From positions 186,001-250,000 of the forward strand of contig NZ_PDYY01000003.1 in the NCBI RefSeq assembly GCF_002743255.1: a stretch of DNA of 64,000 nucleotides. The letters are read 5' to 3'. This DNA is from Sporosarcina sp. P2. GTDB lineage: Bacteria > Bacillota > Bacilli > Bacillales_A > Planococcaceae. The notes under the pieces were generated by a model. The model made no database searches. It was not told the DNA's origin and saw only the letters and a list, made by a program, of their open reading frames with translations. Positions 33,671-46,911 of this stretch are shown here, piece by piece (the first letter of the stretch is position 1; every line of letters starts with the position of its first letter). Both the position numbers and the translations under genes were made by a program.

Positions 33671-34294
33671 ATGCCTAAAGTATCTGTAGTAAGTCAAACA
33701 GGTTCTGCTGTCGGCGACATCGAACTAAACGATGCGATTTTTGGAATCGAGCCGAATGAAGCAGTATTATTCGAAGCAATTGTTCAACAACAAGCTTCTT
33801 TACGCCAAGGTAACCACAAGGTTAAAACTCGCGCGGAAGTAGCAGGCGGCGGTCGTAAACCATGGCGTCAAAAAGGCACAGGTCGTGCTCGTCAGGGTTC
33901 AATCAGATCACCACAATGGCGTGGAGGCGGTATCGTATTCGGTCCTTCACCACGTAGTTACAGCTATAAAATGCCTAAGAAAGTTCGTCGTTTAGCACTT
34001 CTATCTGCTCTATCCACTAAAGTAGCGGCTGAAGAGCTAATCGTTCTAGATAACTTAGCATTTGAAGCACCAAAAACAAAAGGCTTTGTAAAAGTGCTTG
34101 AAGATCTTTCAATCACGAAGAAAGCATTATTTGTTACAGCTGACCTAGAAGAATCAGTAGCATTGTCTGCTCGCAACATTCCAGGGATCAGCGTCGTTTC
34201 AGCGAACGGTATCAATGTTCTAGACCTAGTCGGACATGACCAGCTTGTAATGACAAAAGCAGCAATAGAAAAAGTCGAGGAGGTGCTTGGTTAA
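33671..34294 (+). CDS. rplD: 50S ribosomal protein L4
   Basis: L4 (207 residues) lines the exit tunnel through its extended loop ([18 protein letters not shown]), a macrolide-contact region with no unusual change apparent. It may also repress this operon. Its stop overlaps the rplW start by one base. Confidence 0.97.
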   Translation: MPKVSVVSQTGSAVGDIELNDAIFGIEPNEAVLFEAIVQQQASLRQGNHKVKTRAEVAGGGRKPWRQKGTGRARQGSIRSPQWRGGGIVFGPSPRSYSYKMPKKVRRLALLSALSTKVAAEELIVLDNLAFEAPKTKGFVKVLEDLSITKKALFVTADLEESVALSARNIPGISVVSANGINVLDLVGHDQLVMTKAAIEKVEEVLG

Positions 34295-34581
34295 TGGAAG
34301 CACGTGATATTCTGAAACGTCCGGTCATTACCGAGCGTTCTTCTGAACAAATGGAAGACTTAAGAAAATATACATTCGAAGTTGATACACGCGCGAGCAA
34401 AACTCACGTGAAACAAGCTATTGAAGAAATCTTCGGTGTTAAAGTTGAAAAAGTTAACGTTATGAACTACAAAGGTAAGTTCAAGCGTATGGGGAAACAT
34501 GCTGGTTATACAAACAAGCGTCGTAAGGCAATTGTTACACTGACTACTGATTCCAAAGATATCGAACTTTTTGAAATGTAA
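34294..34581 (+). CDS. rplW: 50S ribosomal protein L23
   Basis: L23 (95 residues) sits at the tunnel exit and docks trigger factor and signal recognition particle. [20 protein letters not shown] is typical. gaggaggtg inside rplD provides the ribosome site, so translation is coupled. Confidence 0.96.
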   Translation: MEARDILKRPVITERSSEQMEDLRKYTFEVDTRASKTHVKQAIEEIFGVKVEKVNVMNYKGKFKRMGKHAGYTNKRRKAIVTLTTDSKDIELFEM

Positions 34582-34614
34582 TTAACTCATAATAAATGAA
34601 GGAGGGAACACAAA

Positions 34615-35445
34615 ATGGCGATTAAGAAGTACAAAGCTACCTCCAACGGACGTCGTAACATGACTTCTTCTGACTTTGCTGAGATTACTGCTAGCAAACC
34701 AGAAAAATCATTGCTTGAACCAGTCAAGCGTAAAGGCGGACGTAACAACCAAGGTAGAATGACAGTTCGTCACCAAGGTGGAGGACATAAGCGCCAATAC
34801 CGTGTCATTGATTTCCAACGTCGGAAAGATGGCATTCCAGGACGCGTTGCTACGATCGAATACGATCCAAACCGTTCAGCAAACATCGCATTAATCAATT
34901 ATGCAGATGGTGAAAAGAGATATATCCTTGCTCCTAAAGGATTGACAGTAGGTTCCACAATCATTTCAGGACCTGAAGCGGATATCCGCGTAGGAAATGC
35001 TCTACCACTAGAGAACATCCCTATGGGTTCCACAATTCACAACATTGAAATGAAGCCAGGTAAAGGCGGACAATTAGTTCGTTCTGCAGGAACTTCAGCT
35101 CAACTACTAGGACGCGAAGGCAAATACGTCATCATTCGTCTGCAATCAGGAGAAGTTCGTATGATCCTTGCTACTTGCCGTGCTACAATCGGTCAAGTTG
35201 GTAACGAGCAACACGAATTGATCAATATTGGTAAAGCAGGTCGTTCACGTTGGTTAGGCAAACGTCCAACTGTTCGTGGATCTGTAATGAACCCTAACGA
35301 TCACCCACACGGTGGTGGTGAAGGCCGTACACCAATCGGTCGTCCGAGTCCTGTTACTCCATGGGGTAAACCAACTCTTGGATTCAAGACACGTACGAAG
35401 AACAATAAATCAGATAAACTTATCGTTCGCCGTCGTAAAAAATAA
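34615..35445 (+). CDS. rplB: 50S ribosomal protein L2
   Basis: L2 (276 residues) is needed for subunit joining and peptidyl-transferase assembly. The conserved HPHGGGEGR segment near residue 229 contains the functionally important histidine. The basic C-terminus KLIVRRRKK is intact. Confidence 0.97.
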   Translation: MAIKKYKATSNGRRNMTSSDFAEITASKPEKSLLEPVKRKGGRNNQGRMTVRHQGGGHKRQYRVIDFQRRKDGIPGRVATIEYDPNRSANIALINYADGEKRYILAPKGLTVGSTIISGPEADIRVGNALPLENIPMGSTIHNIEMKPGKGGQLVRSAGTSAQLLGREGKYVIIRLQSGEVRMILATCRATIGQVGNEQHELINIGKAGRSRWLGKRPTVRGSVMNPNDHPHGGGEGRTPIGRPSPVTPWGKPTLGFKTRTKNNKSDKLIVRRRKK

Positions 35446-35505
35446 TGTTATTGCACTGCGGTTCAGTAGATGGACCGTAGTACATACTCGGAAGGAGGTT
35501 CCAGA

Positions 35506-35784
35506 ATGGGCCGCAGCTTGAAAAAAGGACCTTTTGCAGATGACCATTTACTAAAAAAGGTTGACGCACAAAAAGACGCAGAAAAGAAACAAGTTATTAA
35601 AACATGGTCACGCCGTTCAACAATCTTCCCGACTTTCATCGGATTGACGATTGCAGTATATGATGGACGTAAACATGTTCCTGTTTATGTAACAGAAGAT
35701 ATGGTAGGTCACAAACTAGGTGAATTCGTACCTACACGCACATACCGAGGCCATGGTGCCGACGATAAGAAAACAAAACGCTAA
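35506..35784 (+). CDS. rpsS: 30S ribosomal protein S19
   Basis: S19 (92 residues) binds 16S rRNA in the head with S13. [18 protein letters not shown] starts at ATG 35506, 7 bases after ggaaggagg; an in-frame reading from 35470 is leader sequence. Confidence 0.97.
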   Translation: MGRSLKKGPFADDHLLKKVDAQKDAEKKQVIKTWSRRSTIFPTFIGLTIAVYDGRKHVPVYVTEDMVGHKLGEFVPTRTYRGHGADDKKTKR

Positions 35785-35804
35785 TTTGAGAGGAGGTTAT
35801 CCTG

Positions 35805-36149
35805 ATGCAACAAGCTAAAGCATCTGTACGCACAGTCCGTATTGCTTCTCGCAAAGTTCGTTTGGTCGTTGATCTTATCCGCGGCAAGAATATAGGTGAA
35901 GCTATGGCTATTCTACGACTTACGCCTAAAGCGGCATCTCCAGTCGTGGAAAAATTATTGAAATCAGCAATTGCAAACGCTGAACATAACTACGAAATGG
36001 ATACTGAGAACTTAATCGTCAGTGAAGTATTCGTAGATGAAGGACCAACAATGAAACGTTTCCGTCCACGTGCACAAGGTCGTGCAAGTGCGATCAACAA
36101 ACGTACAAGCCACATCACATTAGTGGTATCTGAAAAGAAGGAGGGGTAA
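35805..36149 (+). CDS. rplV: 50S ribosomal protein L22
   Basis: L22 (114 residues) lines the exit tunnel. The C-terminal loop region ([22 protein letters not shown]) is a macrolide-contact site. gaggagg precedes the ATG. Confidence 0.96.
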   Translation: MQQAKASVRTVRIASRKVRLVVDLIRGKNIGEAMAILRLTPKAASPVVEKLLKSAIANAEHNYEMDTENLIVSEVFVDEGPTMKRFRPRAQGRASAINKRTSHITLVVSEKKEG

Positions 36150-36152
36150 TTA

Positions 36153-36815
36153 GTGGGCCAAAAAGTACATCCTAATGGACTACGTGTAGGCGTCATCCGT
36201 GACTGGGACTCAAAATGGTACGCGGAAAAAGATTATGCGTCCTTACTACATGAAGACTTAAAGATCCGTGAATACATCGAAAAACGTCTTGTAGAAGCAT
36301 CAGTTTCAAAAGTTGAAATTGAGCGTGCTGCTAAGCGTGTTAATATTACAATCCACACTGCAAAGCCAGGTATGGTTATCGGTAAAGGTGGTTCCGAAGT
36401 AGAAACACTTCGTAAGCAACTTAACGAAATTACAGGCAAGCGTGTACACATCAACATCGTAGAAATCAAACGTGCTGATTTGGATGCAAGATTAGTTGCA
36501 GAATCAATCGCTCGTCAATTGGAAAGTCGTGTATCATTCCGTCGTGCTCAGAAACAAGCGATTCAACGTACTATTCGTTCTGGTGCAAAAGGAATTAAAA
36601 CACAAGTATCTGGACGTCTCGGCGGAGCGGATATCGCTCGTGCGGAACACTACAGTGAAGGAACTGTCCCTCTTCATACATTACGTGCAGATATAGATTA
36701 TGCACATGCTGAAGCTGATACTACTTATGGTAAGCTTGGCGTAAAGGTATGGATTTATCGTGGTGAAGTCCTTCCAGTAAAAGTTAAGAAGAACTCTGGG
36801 GAAGGAGGCAAATAA
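36153..36815 (+). CDS. rpsC: 30S ribosomal protein S3
   Basis: S3 (220 residues) forms part of the mRNA entry channel. A KH domain with [15 protein letters not shown] is visible. The start is GTG 36153, three bases after the rplV stop, with aaggagggg in the end of rplV. Confidence 0.97.
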   Translation: MGQKVHPNGLRVGVIRDWDSKWYAEKDYASLLHEDLKIREYIEKRLVEASVSKVEIERAAKRVNITIHTAKPGMVIGKGGSEVETLRKQLNEITGKRVHINIVEIKRADLDARLVAESIARQLESRVSFRRAQKQAIQRTIRSGAKGIKTQVSGRLGGADIARAEHYSEGTVPLHTLRADIDYAHAEADTTYGKLGVKVWIYRGEVLPVKVKKNSGEGGK

Positions 36816-36816
36816 T

Positions 36817-37441
<625 letters not shown>

Positions 37442-37458
37442 TGAAGGAGGTTGCAGCC

Positions 37459-37722
37459 ATGACTGAGCGTAATCAGCGCAAAGTATACACAGGCCGTGTG
37501 GTTTCCGATAAAATGGATAAAACCGTTACGGTAATGGTAGAAACACACAAAAAACATTCTTTATACGGTAAGCGTGTAAAGTATTCTAAGAAACTTAAAG
37601 TTCATGATGAGCTAAACGAAGCGAAAATCGGCGATGTTGTTCGTATTATGGAAACACGTCCATTATCAGCAACTAAGCGTTTCCGTCTTCTAGAAGTCGT
37701 TGAAAAAGCGATTATCATCTAA
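37459..37722 (+). CDS. rpsQ: 30S ribosomal protein S17
   Basis: S17 (87 residues) is an OB-fold early assembly protein. ATG 37459 ([20 protein letters not shown]) is chosen because gaaggagg at 37443-37450 precedes it; the earlier ATG 37441 lies before the ribosome site. Confidence 0.96.
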   Translation: MTERNQRKVYTGRVVSDKMDKTVTVMVETHKKHSLYGKRVKYSKKLKVHDELNEAKIGDVVRIMETRPLSATKRFRLLEVVEKAIII

Positions 37723-37760
37723 TAGGTTTTTAACTCAGATTTCGGAAGGAGGTAACCTCG

Positions 37761-38129
37761 ATGATTCAACAGGAAAGTAGAATGAAAGTTGCTGACAACT
37801 CTGGCGCGCGCGAAGTACTTACGATTAAAGTACTAGGCGGATCAGGTCGTAAAGTAGCTAACATCGGTGACGTAGTTGTTGTTACGGTTAAGAAGGCAAC
37901 ACCAGGTGGCGTTGTTAAGAAGGGTGACGTTGTTAAAGCGGTCATCGTTCGTACGAAAAGTGGAGTTCGTCGTAAAGACGGTTCATACATTACATTCGAT
38001 GAGAATGCTTGCGTTATTATCCGTGATGATAAAGGGCCACGTGGAACACGTATTTTCGGACCAGTTGCTCGCGAACTACGCGACAATAACTTCATGAAAA
38101 TCATTTCACTTGCTCCAGAAGTTCTTTAA
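37761..38129 (+). CDS. rplN: 50S ribosomal protein L14
   Basis: L14 (122 residues) lies at the subunit interface, where ribosome silencing factors bind. [20 protein letters not shown] and the C-terminal [12 protein letters not shown] are typical. aaggaggt precedes the ATG. Confidence 0.97.
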   Translation: MIQQESRMKVADNSGAREVLTIKVLGGSGRKVANIGDVVVVTVKKATPGGVVKKGDVVKAVIVRTKSGVRRKDGSYITFDENACVIIRDDKGPRGTRIFGPVARELRDNNFMKIISLAPEVL

Positions 38130-38164
38130 TTCTAATGACAGAGCCAGTCAAGGAGGTGCGATAA

Positions 38165-38476
38165 ATGCACGTTAAAAAAGGCGACAAAGTAATGGTGATC
38201 TCTGGGAAAGATAAAGGTAAAACAGGTGTGATCCTAACTGCTTATCCGAAAAAAGACCGTGTGCTAGTTGAAGGTATTAATATCGTCAAAAAACACACAA
38301 AGCCGAACCAAGAAAACCCACAAGGCGGAATTGTAAGCCAAGAGTCTACAATACACGTCTCCAACGTGATGGTAATCGATCCTAAAACAGGCGAGCCGAC
38401 TCGTGTAGGTTACAAAATGGAAGACGGTAAAAAAGTACGTATTGCAAAAAAATCCGGTGAATCATTGGATAAGTAA
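38165..38476 (+). CDS. rplX: 50S ribosomal protein L24
   Basis: L24 (103 residues) initiates 50S assembly. The N-terminal KOW motif ([20 protein letters not shown]) is visible. aaggaggtg precedes the ATG. Confidence 0.96.
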   Translation: MHVKKGDKVMVISGKDKGKTGVILTAYPKKDRVLVEGINIVKKHTKPNQENPQGGIVSQESTIHVSNVMVIDPKTGEPTRVGYKMEDGKKVRIAKKSGESLDK

Positions 38477-38502
38477 GTATTGCATGAAGGGAGGTCCGAC
38501 TG

Positions 38503-39042
38503 ATGAGTCGTTTGAAAGAGAAGTTTTCTAAAGAAATCACACCTGCTCTAATGAGCAAGTTTGAATATACATCTGTTATGCAAGTTCCTAAAGTAGACAA
38601 AATCGTTATCAACATGGGTGTTGGTGACGCTGTCCAAAATACAAAAGCACTTGATGCAGCTGTTGAGGATCTTGCAACTATTTCGGGTCAAAAACCAGTC
38701 ATTACTAAAGCGAAAAAATCTATCGCAGGATTCCGTTTACGTGAAGGAATGCCGATCGGAGCTAAAGTAACGCTTCGCGGTGAGCGCATGTATGAGTTCC
38801 TCGATAAATTAGTTACAATCTCATTACCACGTGTACGTGACTTCCGTGGCGTTTCTAAAAAAGCGTTCGACGGTCGCGGTAACTATACTCTTGGTGTGAA
38901 AGAGCAACTTATTTTCCCTGAAATTGACTTCGATAAAGTATCAAAAGTACGAGGGATGGATATCGTCATCGTGACGACAGCTAACACTGATGAAGAAGCA
39001 CGTGAGTTGCTTGCACAGTGTGGCATGCCATTCCAAAAGTAA
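38503..39042 (+). CDS. rplE: 50S ribosomal protein L5
   Basis: L5 (179 residues) binds 5S rRNA and contacts P-site t[22 protein letters not shown] and the ending [14 protein letters not shown] are characteristic. gggaggt precedes the ATG. Confidence 0.97.
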   Translation: MSRLKEKFSKEITPALMSKFEYTSVMQVPKVDKIVINMGVGDAVQNTKALDAAVEDLATISGQKPVITKAKKSIAGFRLREGMPIGAKVTLRGERMYEFLDKLVTISLPRVRDFRGVSKKAFDGRGNYTLGVKEQLIFPEIDFDKVSKVRGMDIVIVTTANTDEEARELLAQCGMPFQK

Positions 39043-39050
39043 AATAATAG

Positions 39051-39248
<198 letters not shown>

Positions 39249-39278
39249 ACCCCTAATTAGGGAAGGAGGTTAATTCAA

Positions 39279-39677
39279 ATGACAATGAGTGATCCGATTG
39301 CAGATATGCTTACACGCATCCGTAATGCGAACATGGTTCGCCACGAGAAGCTTGAGGTACCTGCTTCAAACGTAAAGAAAGAAATCGCTGAGATCTTAAA
39401 ACGAGAAGGTTTCGTCCGTGATGTGGAATACGTGGAAGATAACAAACAAGGCATCATCCGCATTTTCCTAAAATACGGTCAGGATAACGAACGCGTTATC
39501 AATGGCTTGAAACGTATTTCTAAACCAGGACTTCGTGTATATGCTAAATCAAATGAAGTTCCTAAAGTACTTAACGGCTTAGGTGTTGCACTTGTTTCTA
39601 CATCAAACGGTGTATTAACAGACAAAGAAGCCCGCGCTAAACAAGTCGGCGGAGAAGTCGTCGCTTACGTTTGGTAA
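39279..39677 (+). CDS. rpsH: 30S ribosomal protein S8
   Basis: S8 (132 residues) binds the 16S central domain and often represses the spc operon. [20 protein letters not shown] and [19 protein letters not shown] frame the protein. ggaaggaggt precedes the ATG. Confidence 0.97.
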   Translation: MTMSDPIADMLTRIRNANMVRHEKLEVPASNVKKEIAEILKREGFVRDVEYVEDNKQGIIRIFLKYGQDNERVINGLKRISKPGLRVYAKSNEVPKVLNGLGVALVSTSNGVLTDKEARAKQVGGEVVAYVW

Positions 39678-39707
39678 TTAGCTACAATTGAATGGAGGTG
39701 CAATAGA

Positions 39708-40247
39708 ATGTCCCGTATTGGTAATCGTCAGATCGAAGTCCCTGAAAACGTTACTGTAACAATTTCAGAGGAAAACTTCGCTACTGTTAAAGGTCCGAAA
39801 GGTGAACTTTCGAGACAATTAGATAAAGAAATCACGATCAATCACGAAGGCAACGTAATTACATTTACTCGTCCTTCTGAATCAAAAGCCCACCGTTCAA
39901 TTCACGGTACTACACGCTCTGTACTTAATAACATGGTAGTGGGAGTATCTACAGGATTTGAACGCACACTTGAATTGGTTGGGGTTGGATATCGTGCTTC
40001 TATGCAAGGGAAAAAACTTGTATTGAACGTAGGTTACTCACACCCAGTTGAATTCACGCCAGAAGAAGGTGTAGAAGTTGAAGTTCCAGCGAACACGAAA
40101 ATAATTGTTCGCGGATACAACAAAGAACACGTAGGTGCTCTTGCTTCTAACATCCGTCAAGTACGTCCACCAGAGCCGTATAAAGGTAAAGGTATCCGTT
40201 ATGAAGGCGAAATTGTTCGTCGTAAAGAAGGTAAAACAGGTAAATAA
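39708..40247 (+). CDS. rplF: 50S ribosomal protein L6
   Basis: L6 (179 residues) has two similar domains beside the sarcin-ricin loop. [19 protein letters not shown] and [16 protein letters not shown] are the family signatures. tggaggtg precedes the ATG. Confidence 0.97.
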   Translation: MSRIGNRQIEVPENVTVTISEENFATVKGPKGELSRQLDKEITINHEGNVITFTRPSESKAHRSIHGTTRSVLNNMVVGVSTGFERTLELVGVGYRASMQGKKLVLNVGYSHPVEFTPEEGVEVEVPANTKIIVRGYNKEHVGALASNIRQVRPPEPYKGKGIRYEGEIVRRKEGKTGK

Positions 40248-40280
40248 TACCGCCTGAGGTATTTGGAAGGAGTGACTCCG

Positions 40281-40643
40281 ATGATCACGAAACAAGATAA
40301 AAACGCTGTCCGTAAAAAGCGTCACGCACGTGTGCGTACGAAAATCAGCGGAACTGCAGAGCGTCCACGTCTAAACGTTTACCGTTCAAACAAGCACATC
40401 TATGCACAATTGATTGATGACTTGAATGGTGTAACAATCGTTAGCGCTTCTACAAGAGATAACGATGTTGAGGCTGGTTCTACTGGCAACACTGAATCTG
40501 CAGCTAAAGTTGGCGAGCTTATTGCAAAGAAAGCTGTTGAAAAAGACGTTAAGGCGGTTGTTTTTGACCGCGGCGGATATCTTTTCCACGGCCGTGTAAA
40601 AGCATTAGCTGACGCTGCACGCGAAAATGGTCTGGAATTTTAA
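40281..40643 (+). CDS. rplR: 50S ribosomal protein L18
   Basis: L18 (120 residues) binds 5S rRNA. ATG 40281 ([19 protein letters not shown]) is preceded by ggaaggag; an upstream in-frame TTG lies within that site. [24 protein letters not shown] is the conserved end. Confidence 0.96.
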   Translation: MITKQDKNAVRKKRHARVRTKISGTAERPRLNVYRSNKHIYAQLIDDLNGVTIVSASTRDNDVEAGSTGNTESAAKVGELIAKKAVEKDVKAVVFDRGGYLFHGRVKALADAARENGLEF

Positions 40644-40665
40644 TTAAGAGGGAGGGACATATTTC

Positions 40666-41166
40666 ATGCGTCGTAATGATCAGAACAAAAGTGAGTTTGA
40701 AGAACGCGTAGTAACGATCAACCGCGTTGCGAAAGTTGTAAAAGGTGGACGTCGTTTCCGCTTCACTGCACTTGTCGTAGTTGGTGATAAAAACGGTCGT
40801 GTCGGTTTTGGTACTGGTAAAGCACAAGAAGTTCCAGATGCAATCCGTAAAGCAATTGAAGATGCGAAGAAAAACTTGATTGTAGTGCCAATGGTCAAAG
40901 GTACAACTCCACATGAAGTAATCGGACGCTTTGGTGCAGGACAAATCCTCATCAAACCAGCTGCTCCGGGTACTGGTGTTATCGCAGGTGGACCTGTCCG
41001 TGCGGTACTTGAACTTGCAGGCATCACGGATATTCTTTCTAAATCTCTTGGTTCAAGCACACCGATCAACATGGTACGTGCAACAATCGAAGGGTTGCAG
41101 AATTTGAAACGCGCAGAAGACATTGCCAAATTGCGTGGTAAATCCGTAGAAGAACTGTTAGGTTAA
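40666..41166 (+). CDS. rpsE: 30S ribosomal protein S5
   Basis: S5 (166 residues) helps set decoding accuracy and mRNA unwinding. The double-stranded RNA-binding-like N-domain ([18 protein letters not shown]) includes the spectinomycin-contact loop, with no obvious resistance change. Confidence 0.97.
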   Translation: MRRNDQNKSEFEERVVTINRVAKVVKGGRRFRFTALVVVGDKNGRVGFGTGKAQEVPDAIRKAIEDAKKNLIVVPMVKGTTPHEVIGRFGAGQILIKPAAPGTGVIAGGPVRAVLELAGITDILSKSLGSSTPINMVRATIEGLQNLKRAEDIAKLRGKSVEELLG

Positions 41167-41179
41167 GGGGGGAAATACA

Positions 41180-41362
41180 ATGACGAACAAACTTGAAGTC
41201 ACCCTTACGAAAAGTGTTATTGGTTCAAAGCCAACACAGCGTAAAACAATTGAAGCACTAGGCCTTCGAAAGTTAAATCAAATAGTTGAGCATCAAAACA
41301 ACGATGCCATCCGTGGTATGCTTACAAAAGTTAGCCACTTGGTAACCGTTAAAGAAATTTAA
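41180..41362 (+). CDS. rpmD: 50S ribosomal protein L30
   Basis: L30 (60 residues) is a small late-assembly protein. [20 protein letters not shown] and LGLRKLNQ are typical. A ggggggaaa site precedes the ATG, 13 bases after rpsE. Confidence 0.95.
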   Translation: MTNKLEVTLTKSVIGSKPTQRKTIEALGLRKLNQIVEHQNNDAIRGMLTKVSHLVTVKEI

Positions 41363-41394
41363 GTACTATTTTACAATAAGGAGGTGCCGATAAG

Positions 41395-41835
41395 ATGAAA
41401 TTACATGAGCTAAAACCAGCTGAAGGATCTCGTAAAAACCGCAAACGTGTTGGTCGTGGGATTGGATCTGGAACAGGTAAGACTTCTGGTAGAGGTCATG
41501 ACGGTCAAAACGCTCGTTCAGGCGGCGGTGTACGTCTTGGTTTCGAAGGTGGACAAATTCCTCTTTTCCAACGACTTCCTAAGCGCGGGTTCACGAACAT
41601 CAATCGTAAAGATTATGCCATCGTTAACCTCGATACATTAAATCGTTTCGAAGAAGGCACGGAAGTAACGCCGGAATTGCTAATTGAAACTGGTGTTGTA
41701 AGCAACGCTAAATCTGGTATCAAGATTCTGGGTAACGGAACACTTGATAAGAAGATTACAGTACGTGCTAACAAATTCTCCGCTTCTGCAAAAGAAGCAA
41801 TTGAAAAAGCAGGCGGGCAAACAGAGGTGGTATAA
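41395..41835 (+). CDS. rplO: 50S ribosomal protein L15
   Basis: L15 (146 residues) has the Gly/Arg-rich extension ([19 protein letters not shown]) that threads into the 50S core. Its stop overlaps the secY start by one base, coupling ribosome and translocon synthesis. Confidence 0.97.
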   Translation: MKLHELKPAEGSRKNRKRVGRGIGSGTGKTSGRGHDGQNARSGGGVRLGFEGGQIPLFQRLPKRGFTNINRKDYAIVNLDTLNRFEEGTEVTPELLIETGVVSNAKSGIKILGNGTLDKKITVRANKFSASAKEAIEKAGGQTEVV

Positions 41836-43127
41836 TGTTTCAGACAATCTCTAATTTCATGCGTGTGAAGGAGATCCGGTCTAAAATAATTTTCACCCTC
41901 CTAGTGCTCATCGTTTTTAGACTAGGGACATTTGTTCCGGTTCCAAACGTTGATGCAACTGCTTTACAACAATCAGATAACCAGTTTATCGGATTCTTGA
42001 ACACATTCGGTGGAGGAGCATTATCCAACTTCTCGATCTTTGCAATGGGGATTATGCCGTATATCACGGCGTCCATCATTGTACAACTCTTGCAGATGGA
42101 TGTTGTTCCGAAGTTTACTGAGTGGTCAAAACAAGGGGACGTCGGAAGACGAAAACTTGCACAATTCACAAGATATTTCACGATTGTTCTTGCCTTTATT
42201 CAAGCACTTGCCATGTCATTTGGTTTTAACCAAACATTTGGCGGTACACTGATTCAAGACAACAGCATATCCACTTATATCACAATTGCAATTGTATTGA
42301 CTGCCGGTACAGCTTTCCTACTATGGCTTGGTGAACAAATTACTGCAAAAGGTGTTGGGAATGGTATTTCCATCATTATCTTTGCAGGGATTGTTGCCGG
42401 CATTCCAAATGCTGTTAACCAGTTGTATGTAACGCAAATTCAAGACGCTGGAGATGCACTATTTATTCGAATTGCAACGATGGTCTTATTATTGATCGTG
42501 ATCGTAGCTATTGTAGTCGGGGTTATTTACTTCCAAGAAGCATTGCGGAAAATTCCGATTCAATATGCGAAGCGTGTCTCAGGACGTAATCAGTCTGTTG
42601 CAAGTCAACAAACACACTTACCTTTGAAATTGAATGCTGCAGGAGTTATCCCGGTAATCTTTGCGGTGGCATTCTTCATTACGCCACAACAAATTGCTCC
42701 GTTTTTCGGTGAAAACAGTGTAACTAAAACTATTATTCGGATCTTCGATTATACGAATCCGATCGGTATGATTTTGTATGTAACACTTATTATTGCGTTT
42801 ACATATTTCTACGCATTCATTCAAGTGAATCCAGAAAATATGGCAGACAATCTGAAAAAGCAAGGTGCATATATTCCGGGAATACGCCCAGGAGCAAACA
42901 CTCAAAAGTACTTAACAAGTACTCTGTATAGACTGACGTTCGTCGGCTCAATTTTCTTGGCCGTCGTAGCGGTTATGCCAATCTTCTTCATTAACTTGGC
43001 GAATTTACCTCAATCCGCTCAAATCGGTGGAACGAGCTTGCTCATCGTAGTAGGGGTCGCCCTCGAATCAATGAAGCAATTAGAATCACAATTAGTGAAG
43101 AGACATTACAGAGGCTTTATGAAATAA
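41835..43127 (+). CDS. secY: Protein translocase subunit SecY
   Basis: SecY (430 residues) is the channel of the Sec translocon, with about ten membrane segments. The plug and first-helix region (LGTFVPVPNVDATAL), the PYITASIIVQLLQMD segment and the cytoplasmic loop near KRVSGRNQ that contacts SecA are visible. It works with SecE, encoded at 16040. Confidence 0.97.
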   Translation: MFQTISNFMRVKEIRSKIIFTLLVLIVFRLGTFVPVPNVDATALQQSDNQFIGFLNTFGGGALSNFSIFAMGIMPYITASIIVQLLQMDVVPKFTEWSKQGDVGRRKLAQFTRYFTIVLAFIQALAMSFGFNQTFGGTLIQDNSISTYITIAIVLTAGTAFLLWLGEQITAKGVGNGISIIIFAGIVAGIPNAVNQLYVTQIQDAGDALFIRIATMVLLLIVIVAIVVGVIYFQEALRKIPIQYAKRVSGRNQSVASQQTHLPLKLNAAGVIPVIFAVAFFITPQQIAPFFGENSVTKTIIRIFDYTNPIGMILYVTLIIAFTYFYAFIQVNPENMADNLKKQGAYIPGIRPGANTQKYLTSTLYRLTFVGSIFLAVVAVMPIFFINLANLPQSAQIGGTSLLIVVGVALESMKQLESQLVKRHYRGFMK

Positions 43128-43152
43128 AGAGCAATAGCCTGACCTATTGTAA

Positions 43153-43827
<675 letters not shown>

Positions 43828-44172
43828 TCAATCCTTTTCGGGCACATTTTCATCATGGTTCGGAAAGTAATGGATGAAAACGATCTGCAAAAGCTTTAAG
43901 TTCCTGTTATAAGATAAATGAGAGTTTATCATTAATTCCTTGGTAGTTCCGACATGCATTCTATTGTCAATGGCAGTATAATATATAATTGGCACTGCAA
44001 CGAGGGCAATAAAGGATCTCATTCGCAATTTATGCGAAACAGCGAAATGTGGCAGACGTCTTTCGAACATCACTCATGCTAACTGGACATATGTTGAAGG
44101 AAGCCTTTTGAAGGCAACTGATGCCGCTCGATGGTGAAAGCCTTTATTGGATATAGAAGGGAGACAGGATTG
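43828..44172. other. 345-bp gap where map is usually found
   Basis: All three forward frames have frequent stops, and I could not recognise any part of methionine aminopeptidase or of the small KOW-domain gene that follows it in B. subtilis. AT-rich sequence near 43964-43989 (ttgtca, tataat) is promoter-like but wrongly spaced. The only long reading is on the reverse strand (43828-44073) and has no supporting evidence. Confidence 0.6.
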
Positions 44173-44391
44173 ATGGCGAAGGACGACGTAATTGAGGTAG
44201 AAGGAACTGTTCTTGAAACGTTGCCGAATGCGATGTTTAAAGTGGAGTTAGAAAACGGACATACTGTGCTTGCACACGTGTCAGGTAAAATTCGTATGCA
44301 CTTTATTCGTATTCTGCCAGGCGACAAGGTGACATTGGAACTTTCACCTTACGATTTAACACGTGGTCGTATCACATACCGTTTCAAATAA
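44173..44391 (+). CDS. infA: Translation initiation factor IF-1
   Basis: IF-1 (72 residues) is an OB-fold protein occupying the 30S A site during initiation. [20 protein letters not shown] and RGRITYRFK frame the protein. ATG 44173 follows aagggagaca. Confidence 0.97.
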   Translation: MAKDDVIEVEGTVLETLPNAMFKVELENGHTVLAHVSGKIRMHFIRILPGDKVTLELSPYDLTRGRITYRFK

Positions 44392-44415
44392 ACTTTTGCA
44401 CTCCCGAAATATTGA

Positions 44416-44544
<129 letters not shown>

Positions 44545-44568
44545 AACACAAGGAGGTGCACAACTTAT

Positions 44569-44934
44569 ATGGCACGTATTGCTGGTGTAGACGTTCCGCG
44601 CGATAAGCGCGTTGTCATTTCATTGACATATATATTCGGTATTGGTAAAACAACTGCACAATCAATTTTAACTGCAGCTGACGTTTCACAAGAGACTCGC
44701 GTTCGTGATTTAACTGACGCTGAGCTGGATAAGATTCGTGAACAAATTGACGGCTTGAAAGTAGAAGGAGATCTTCGTCGTGAAACTTCTCTAAATATCA
44801 AGCGTTTGATGGAAATCGGTAGTAACCGTGGAATCCGTCACCGTCGTGGATTGCCTGTTCGTGGACAAAACACGAAAAACAATGCACGTACGCGTAAGGG
44901 TCCTAAACGCACAATGGCTAACAAGAAAAAATAA
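44569..44934 (+). CDS. rpsM: 30S ribosomal protein S13
   Basis: S13 (121 residues) lies at the top of the 30S head and contacts P-site tRNA and L5. [20 protein letters not shown] and the basic tail [14 protein letters not shown] are typical. aaggaggtg precedes the start. Confidence 0.97.
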   Translation: MARIAGVDVPRDKRVVISLTYIFGIGKTTAQSILTAADVSQETRVRDLTDAELDKIREQIDGLKVEGDLRRETSLNIKRLMEIGSNRGIRHRRGLPVRGQNTKNNARTRKGPKRTMANKKK

Positions 44935-44941
44935 TAGGTAA

Positions 44942-45349
<408 letters not shown>

Positions 45350-45472
45350 TCGGTTTGAATCTATTGGATTAAGAAAGACATTTTTTGTTAATACTGTTGA
45401 AATAGACTATCTATTATCAGTGAATTCAATAAGGTTAAACCAATATAGAGACGTTTTTAGGAGGGTAAATAA

Positions 45473-46417
45473 ATGATCGAGATTGAGAAACCAAAGATTG
45501 AAACAGTAACGATCGGTGAAGATTCACAGTTCGGTAAGTTTATTATCGAACCTTTAGAGCGTGGATATGGAAATACCCTAGGGAATTCCTTGCGCCGCAT
45601 TCTCTTGTCTTCATTACCAGGAGCTGCTGTGACATCTATTCAAATCGATGGTGTACTTCATGAATTCGCTACAATTGAAGGTGTCGTCGAAGACGTATCT
45701 ACAGTTATTTTGAATGTGAAGAAACTAGCACTCAAGATTTACTCAGATGATGAGAAAGTTATTGAGATCGATGTGAAAGGTGAAGGCGTCGTGACGGCTG
45801 CAGACATCACACATGATAGTGATGTCGAAGTATTAAATCCAGATCTCCCGATTGCTACTCTCGGTAAAAATGGACATTTACGTATGCGTATGTATGCTGT
45901 ACGTGGACGCGGATATGTTCCTTCCGATCAAAACAAACGTGAGGATCTAGCGATTGGTGTGATTCCAATTGACTCGATTTACACTCCTGTATCACGCGTT
46001 AACTTCCAAGTTGAAAACACTCGCGTCGGACAAAGTACCAACTTTGATAAGTTGACACTCGACGTATGGACAGATGGAAGCATAGGTCCTAAAGAGGCGG
46101 TATCACTTGGAGCTAAAATTCTAACAGAGCATTTAAATATATTCGTTGGTATGACTGACGAAGCACAAACTGCAGAAATCATGGTAGAAAAAGAAGAAGA
46201 CCAAAAAGAAAAGGTTCTGGAAATGACGATTGAAGAACTTGATCTTTCTGTCCGATCTTATAACTGCTTGAAGCGTGCAGGCATCAATACAGTTTTAGAA
46301 CTTGCTAACAAGTCCGAAGACGAAATGATGAAAGTGCGTAACTTAGGCCGTAAATCACTTGAAGAAGTGAAGGCTAAATTGGATGAGCTAAACCTTGAGT
46401 TACGCTCTGAAGAATAA
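45473..46417 (+). CDS. rpoA: RNA polymerase alpha subunit
   Basis: RpoA (314 residues, same as B. subtilis) nucleates polymerase assembly through its N-terminal domain (residues about 1-230, with [22 protein letters not shown]). The C-terminal domain ([19 protein letters not shown]) binds UP elements and activators. It is separated from rpsK by 123 bases with no clear promoter. Confidence 0.97.
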   Translation: MIEIEKPKIETVTIGEDSQFGKFIIEPLERGYGNTLGNSLRRILLSSLPGAAVTSIQIDGVLHEFATIEGVVEDVSTVILNVKKLALKIYSDDEKVIEIDVKGEGVVTAADITHDSDVEVLNPDLPIATLGKNGHLRMRMYAVRGRGYVPSDQNKREDLAIGVIPIDSIYTPVSRVNFQVENTRVGQSTNFDKLTLDVWTDGSIGPKEAVSLGAKILTEHLNIFVGMTDEAQTAEIMVEKEEDQKEKVLEMTIEELDLSVRSYNCLKRAGINTVLELANKSEDEMMKVRNLGRKSLEEVKAKLDELNLELRSEE

Positions 46418-46447
46418 CTGACATATATTGAAGGAGGGTAACTTCAA

Positions 46448-46828
46448 ATGGGATACAGAAAACTTGGACGCACAAGTTCACAACGTAAAGCAATGCTTCG
46501 CGACTTAACGACAGATCTTATTATTCATGAGCGCATCCAAACAACTGAAACACGTGCGAAAGAATTACGTAAAGTAGTTGAAAAGATGATCACTCTTGGA
46601 AAACGTGGAGATCTTCACGCGCGTCGTCAAGCGGCTGAATATATTCGTCGTGAAAAGGTAGCTGTTGAAAACGCAGAAGGCGAAGAAGCAACAGTGTTTG
46701 CACTTCAAAAGCTTTTTGATACAGTAGCACCACGTTATGCAGATCGCCAAGGCGGTTATACACGTATAATGAAAATGGGACCTCGCCGTGGCGATGGCGC
46801 ACCAGTAGTTATTATCGAACTGGTGTAA
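46448..46828 (+). CDS. rplQ: 50S ribosomal protein L17
   Basis: L17 (126 residues) is the last gene of the alpha operon. [20 protein letters not shown] and the end [14 protein letters not shown] are typical. gaaggaggg precedes the ATG and a terminator follows. Confidence 0.97.
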   Translation: MGYRKLGRTSSQRKAMLRDLTTDLIIHERIQTTETRAKELRKVVEKMITLGKRGDLHARRQAAEYIRREKVAVENAEGEEATVFALQKLFDTVAPRYADRQGGYTRIMKMGPRRGDGAPVVIIELV

Positions 46829-46840
46829 TTCCAACACTTC

Positions 46841-46875
46841 GAGGGTGTGTCTGTCACGCACAGCACACCCTTTTA
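46841..46875 (+). terminator. Terminator of the ribosomal superoperon
   Basis: agggtgtg (about 46842-46849) pairs with cacaccct (46864-46871), followed by ttttatt. Confidence 0.85.
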
Positions 46876-46911
46876 TTACAAGTACGAGATTTATACGACA
46901 TAAAAGCTGAG

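Noticed and set aside
43828..44073. Reverse-strand reading of 81 codons in the adk-infA gap
   Set aside because: No similarity and no initiation signals; more likely chance in AT-rich DNA.
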